Below are positions 5,810 to 7,531 of a stretch of DNA of 7,531 bases, in pieces. This DNA comes from an uncultured Mailhella sp. Its GTDB lineage: Bacteria; Desulfobacterota; Desulfovibrionia; Desulfovibrionales; Desulfovibrionaceae. The number at the start of each line of letters is the position of its first letter. Position 1 is the first letter of the stretch. Location of the stretch: positions 1-7,531 of the forward strand of contig CAJTSU010000169.1 of NCBI GenBank assembly GCA_910579055.1, given 5' to 3'. Made by a program: the position numbers and the translations under genes. The notes under the pieces are model-generated. The model saw nothing but the letters and a program-made list of their open reading frames with translations, did no database searches and was not told the origin of the DNA.

Positions 5810-6154
5810 CTACTCGCTTTCTTCATCTTCATACTCATTTTTAAAATCAGAAGATAGCAAGCGAAGTGTAGTTGTGCCTCCATCAAGACATCCCAAATAG
5901 TCTAATACCGCAGCCAACATCGTTCCATTATTGACAAGGTGGCGACGAAAACATTCACAAAGGGAAGCAGTATTTGCTATACCATTTTCTAAATGATTAT
6001 TTATTAATTCAAAGCTGACCTGCTCATTACTAAAACAAGCCCCTTTATTTCCTGAAGCTGGTATGTCTTCAAGCAAAGCAACACGTTCTTCTTCCCAGTT
6101 AACTTCAAATTTCACTTCTCCGTTTCTCCGTTTTGGACAAATATAAATAGACAT
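5810..6154 (-). CDS. Acidic small protein of unknown function in the restriction-modification island
   Basis: I do not recognise this 114-residue protein. It starts MSIYICPKRRNG, has an acidic WEEERVALLED segment (20-30), four later or early cysteines including a CxC (Cys-Glu-Cys), a probable helical middle and a strongly acidic end (EYEDEESE). By hand count it has about 20 Asp/Glu against about 10 Lys/Arg. No signal peptide or membrane helix is seen. The ATG at 6154 is chosen because GAGGA lies six bases upstream; a GTG at 6190 would add 12 residues but has no ribosome site. It is AT-rich like the restriction genes, convergent with them, and has its own promoter-like sequence. It may be cargo, a control protein or a DNA-mimic-like inhibitor, but nothing in the sequence proves any of these. 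Confidence 0.7.
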   Translation of the reverse strand: MSIYICPKRRNGEVKFEVNWEEERVALLEDIPASGNKGACFSNEQVSFELINNHLENGIANTASLCECFRRHLVNNGTMLAAVLDYLGCLDGGTTTLRLLSSDFKNEYEDEESE

Positions 6155-6221
6155 AAGGTGTCCTCTTGTAATTTTTGAGTTAATACTCACAGCAATATTA
6201 TTTAAACCATAACTATTTTAT

Positions 6222-6249
6222 AGAATAATACCTTTCAGCAAATTGTCCA
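6222..6249 (-). promoter_or_regulatory. Promoter-like sequence for the acidic island protein
   Basis: On the minus strand TGGACA (6249-6244) and TATTCT (6227-6222) are 16 bases apart, five and four matches to sigma70 hexamers. Transcription would start near 6215, about 60 bases before the ATG at 6154. The surrounding DNA is very AT-rich, so other -10-like words occur nearby and the exact choice is uncertain. Confidence 0.4.
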
Positions 6250-6257
6250 GGCTAGTA

Positions 6258-6271
6258 GATATAAAAATATC
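6258..6271. repeat. GATAT-AAAA-ATATC inverted repeat, possible operator
   Basis: A perfect five-base inverted repeat around AAAA lies just upstream of the minus-strand promoter-like sequence and upstream of the transporter gene on the plus strand. Its position would suit a regulator site. Such palindromes also arise by chance in AT-rich DNA. Confidence 0.3.
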
Positions 6272-6427
6272 ATAATTAAGCCTATCAAAGTGAAATGGTT
6301 GAATATTGTAGAGGTAGGGGTTCGGAGTCAGTCCGCTCTATACGGGAATGCGGCGGGAGAATAGAGGGAGGCAGTTGCCCGAGCGGGAGCTTGCGGTCGG
6401 GGAAGGGGCGGGATATTCAGGGACACC

Positions 6428-7363
6428 ATGAACAACGCTTTTTTCAAACTGCATCTTTCCGTTCTTCTGGCCGGGTTTACCGGCGTGTTCGGCAAACTCA
6501 TCACGCTGAATGAAGGGCTGCTGGTCTGGTATCGTCTGTTGCTTACCTCGCTCATGTTGTTCGTCTTTCTCCGCTTCAGCGGCAGACAGCAGAAAACCGC
6601 TTTGCGGGACGCAGGGGCGGCGGGCGGCACGGGGCTGCTGCTTGCTCTGCACTGGGTCTGTTTTTACGGCAGTATCAAGGCGTCCAACGTCTCTGTCGGC
6701 GTGGTCTGTTTTTCCACGGTGGGATTCTTCACCGCGCTGTTTGAACCGCTGTTCAATCGGCGGCGCATTTCCGCGCGGGAGATGCTGTTCAGCCTGATTA
6801 CCATCGCCGGGGTGGGGCTGATTTTTCATTTTGACGCGCGCTATCGGCTGGGTATTGCCGTGGGCGTGCTGGGAGCGGCGCTGGCCGCCCTGTTCACCGT
6901 GTGCAACAAGCGCGTCAGTGCCGGGCGCGACACCCTGACCACGCTGCTGTACGAGATGCTGGGCGGGGCAGCCGGCATCAGCCTGCTGTTGCCTGTCTAT
7001 CTTGCGTTCACGGGCCATTCTTTTGGCCTTCCTTCCGGCGGGGACACGGTTAAACTGCTTCTTCTGGCCCTGTTTTGCACGTTTTTCCTGTATGTACTGC
7101 AAATTCAGGCGCTGCGCGGCGTTTCCGCCTTTACCATGAACCTTACCTACAATCTTGAGCCGGTATACAGCATCATCATCGCCATGTTTTTTCTCGGCGA
7201 GGCGCGGGATCTGAACGCGGCGTTTTACGGCGGACTGGGGCTGATCATCCTGTCCGTGGCGCTTCAGACCTGGACCAGCCTGCGGAGCGCAGCGGCCGCA
7301 CGGCACGAAATCCGGCTGCGGAAGGCAAAGGAACAGGTTTATGCGCGCGGCCTGAAAACTTGA
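6428..7363 (+). CDS. EamA/DMT-superfamily membrane transporter
   Basis: A 311-residue inner-membrane protein with about ten hydrophobic segments arranged as two EamA repeats, roughly residues 5-133 and 143-280. Family marks include WYRLLLTSL (34-42) in the first half, ASNVSVGVVCFSTVGFFTAL (85-104) followed by FEPLF, and LEPVYSIIIAMFFLGE (243-258) near the end of the second half. A short basic tail (RHEIRLRKAKEQVYARGLKT, from 292) should lie in the cytoplasm. Relatives export amino acids, other metabolites or drugs; the substrate cannot be read here. The ATG at 6428 has AGGGA four bases upstream. The gene is GC-rich like mutL, in contrast to the island just upstream, and diverges from mutL once the island is ignored. 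Its promoter is not obvious and may lie inside the AT-rich DNA. The hairpin repeat copy 2 follows its stop. Confidence 0.9.
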   Translation: MNNAFFKLHLSVLLAGFTGVFGKLITLNEGLLVWYRLLLTSLMLFVFLRFSGRQQKTALRDAGAAGGTGLLLALHWVCFYGSIKASNVSVGVVCFSTVGFFTALFEPLFNRRRISAREMLFSLITIAGVGLIFHFDARYRLGIAVGVLGAALAALFTVCNKRVSAGRDTLTTLLYEMLGGAAGISLLLPVYLAFTGHSFGLPSGGDTVKLLLLALFCTFFLYVLQIQALRGVSAFTMNLTYNLEPVYSIIIAMFFLGEARDLNAAFYGGLGLIILSVALQTWTSLRSAAAARHEIRLRKAKEQVYARGLKT

Positions 7364-7446
7364 CTTCCCCTGTTTCCGCCCGCAAGCTGAATCTTCCTTT
7401 GGCTCTGTTCAAGTTTACGGTTGACAAAGAGAAGTATGCTCCTTTA

Positions 7447-7531
7447 ACCGCCGGAGGCGCGAGCGTTAGCGAGCACGGAGCGACGACCCCCCGCCGCATG
7501 GTAATGCGGCATCTTGGGGGGCGAGGAGCGG
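7447..7531. repeat. Dispersed GC-rich hairpin repeat, copy 2 (reaches window edge)
   Basis: Shares with copy 1 the opening ACCGCCGGAGGCGCGAGCG, AGCGAGC, GGAGCGACG, CCGCCGCATGGTAATG and the closing G run plus CGA, with small insertions and deletions. Here GCCGCAT and ATGCGGC (7493-7510) pair perfectly around GGTA, inside a stem of C and G runs. GGCTCTGTTC occurs upstream at 7401-7410, as it does near copy 1. It follows the transporter stop by about 80 bases; the true end may lie beyond the window. Confidence 0.75.

Larger units (their letters stand above)
3900..6305. other. AT-rich restriction-modification island, probably horizontally acquired
   Basis: Base composition changes abruptly at both sides: mutL and the transporter gene are GC-rich, while the three genes between are AT-rich and use codons such as ATA, AGA and TTA freely. 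Edges are approximate (left about 3860-3930, right about 6295-6320). The island holds a methyltransferase, a nuclease and an unknown acidic protein. I found no integrase, transposase, terminal inverted repeats or convincing flanking direct repeat, so the mode of entry cannot be read from the window. Confidence 0.75.

Noticed and set aside
6310..6335. tRNA T-arm-like GGGGTTCGGAGTC at the right island edge, considered as an integration site
   Set aside because: The flanking stem does not pair, no CCA end or other tRNA arms are present, and no matching copy was found at the left edge.
3860..6345. Target-site duplication or terminal inverted repeats bounding the island
   Set aside because: Only words of about five bases (such as GAGGT) are shared between the two edges, which is not above chance.
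6338..7306. Long minus-strand reading frame of 322 residues opposite the transporter gene
   Set aside because: It is rich in Gln, Arg, Pro and His with no domain or membrane pattern, and mirrors the transporter frame in GC-rich DNA. The plus strand has clear EamA repeats and a ribosome site.

Overview
The window looks like chromosomal DNA of a GC-rich Gram-negative bacterium, most plausibly a Desulfovibrionaceae-type delta-proteobacterium. That guess rests on the small RRM protein, the style of the nuclease-type MutL and the lipoprotein; no marker gene proves it. An AT-rich island of about 2.4 kb is set into this GC-rich background. By hand count, 17 of 60 bases are G or C at 4021-4080 inside the island, against 41 of 60 at 2641-2700 in mutL.

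Layout. Positions 1-276 (minus) hold the N-terminal part of a SlyB/PcP-type glycine-zipper outer-membrane lipoprotein, cut by the window edge. Positions 277-854 carry no believable gene but contain a dense series of hairpins (455-705). Positions 855-1400 (minus) form one small transcription unit for an 88-residue RRM RNA-binding protein, with a three-hairpin leader, a hairpin-rich 3' region and an intrinsic terminator. Positions 1401-1729 are AT-rich DNA followed by a GC-rich hairpin repeat. Positions 1730-3790 (minus) encode MutL with a complete endonuclease motif, as expected where MutH is absent.

The island spans about 3900-6305. A sigma70-like promoter at 3907-3935 drives a beta-type N4/N6 DNA methyltransferase with an AT-hook-like tail (3973-5097, plus). 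This overlaps by ATGA a PD-(D/E)xK endonuclease (5094-5684, plus); together they form a compact type II-like restriction-modification operon. A strong hairpin at 5726-5765 separates it from a convergent, acidic 114-residue protein of unknown function (5810-6154, minus) with its own promoter-like sequence. No integrase, transposase or flanking direct repeat was found. After the island comes an EamA/DMT-family 10-helix transporter (6428-7363, plus).

A GC-rich hairpin-forming repeat of about 80 bases occurs twice in the same orientation, at 1579-1658 and 7447-7524, once after mutL and once after the transporter gene.

How it fits together: the methyltransferase should protect host DNA from the adjacent nuclease. 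The island sits between the divergent mutL and transporter genes, where insertion would break no coding sequence. The least explained elements are the acidic island protein, the hairpin array at 455-705, the structured mRNA of the RRM gene and the dispersed repeat.
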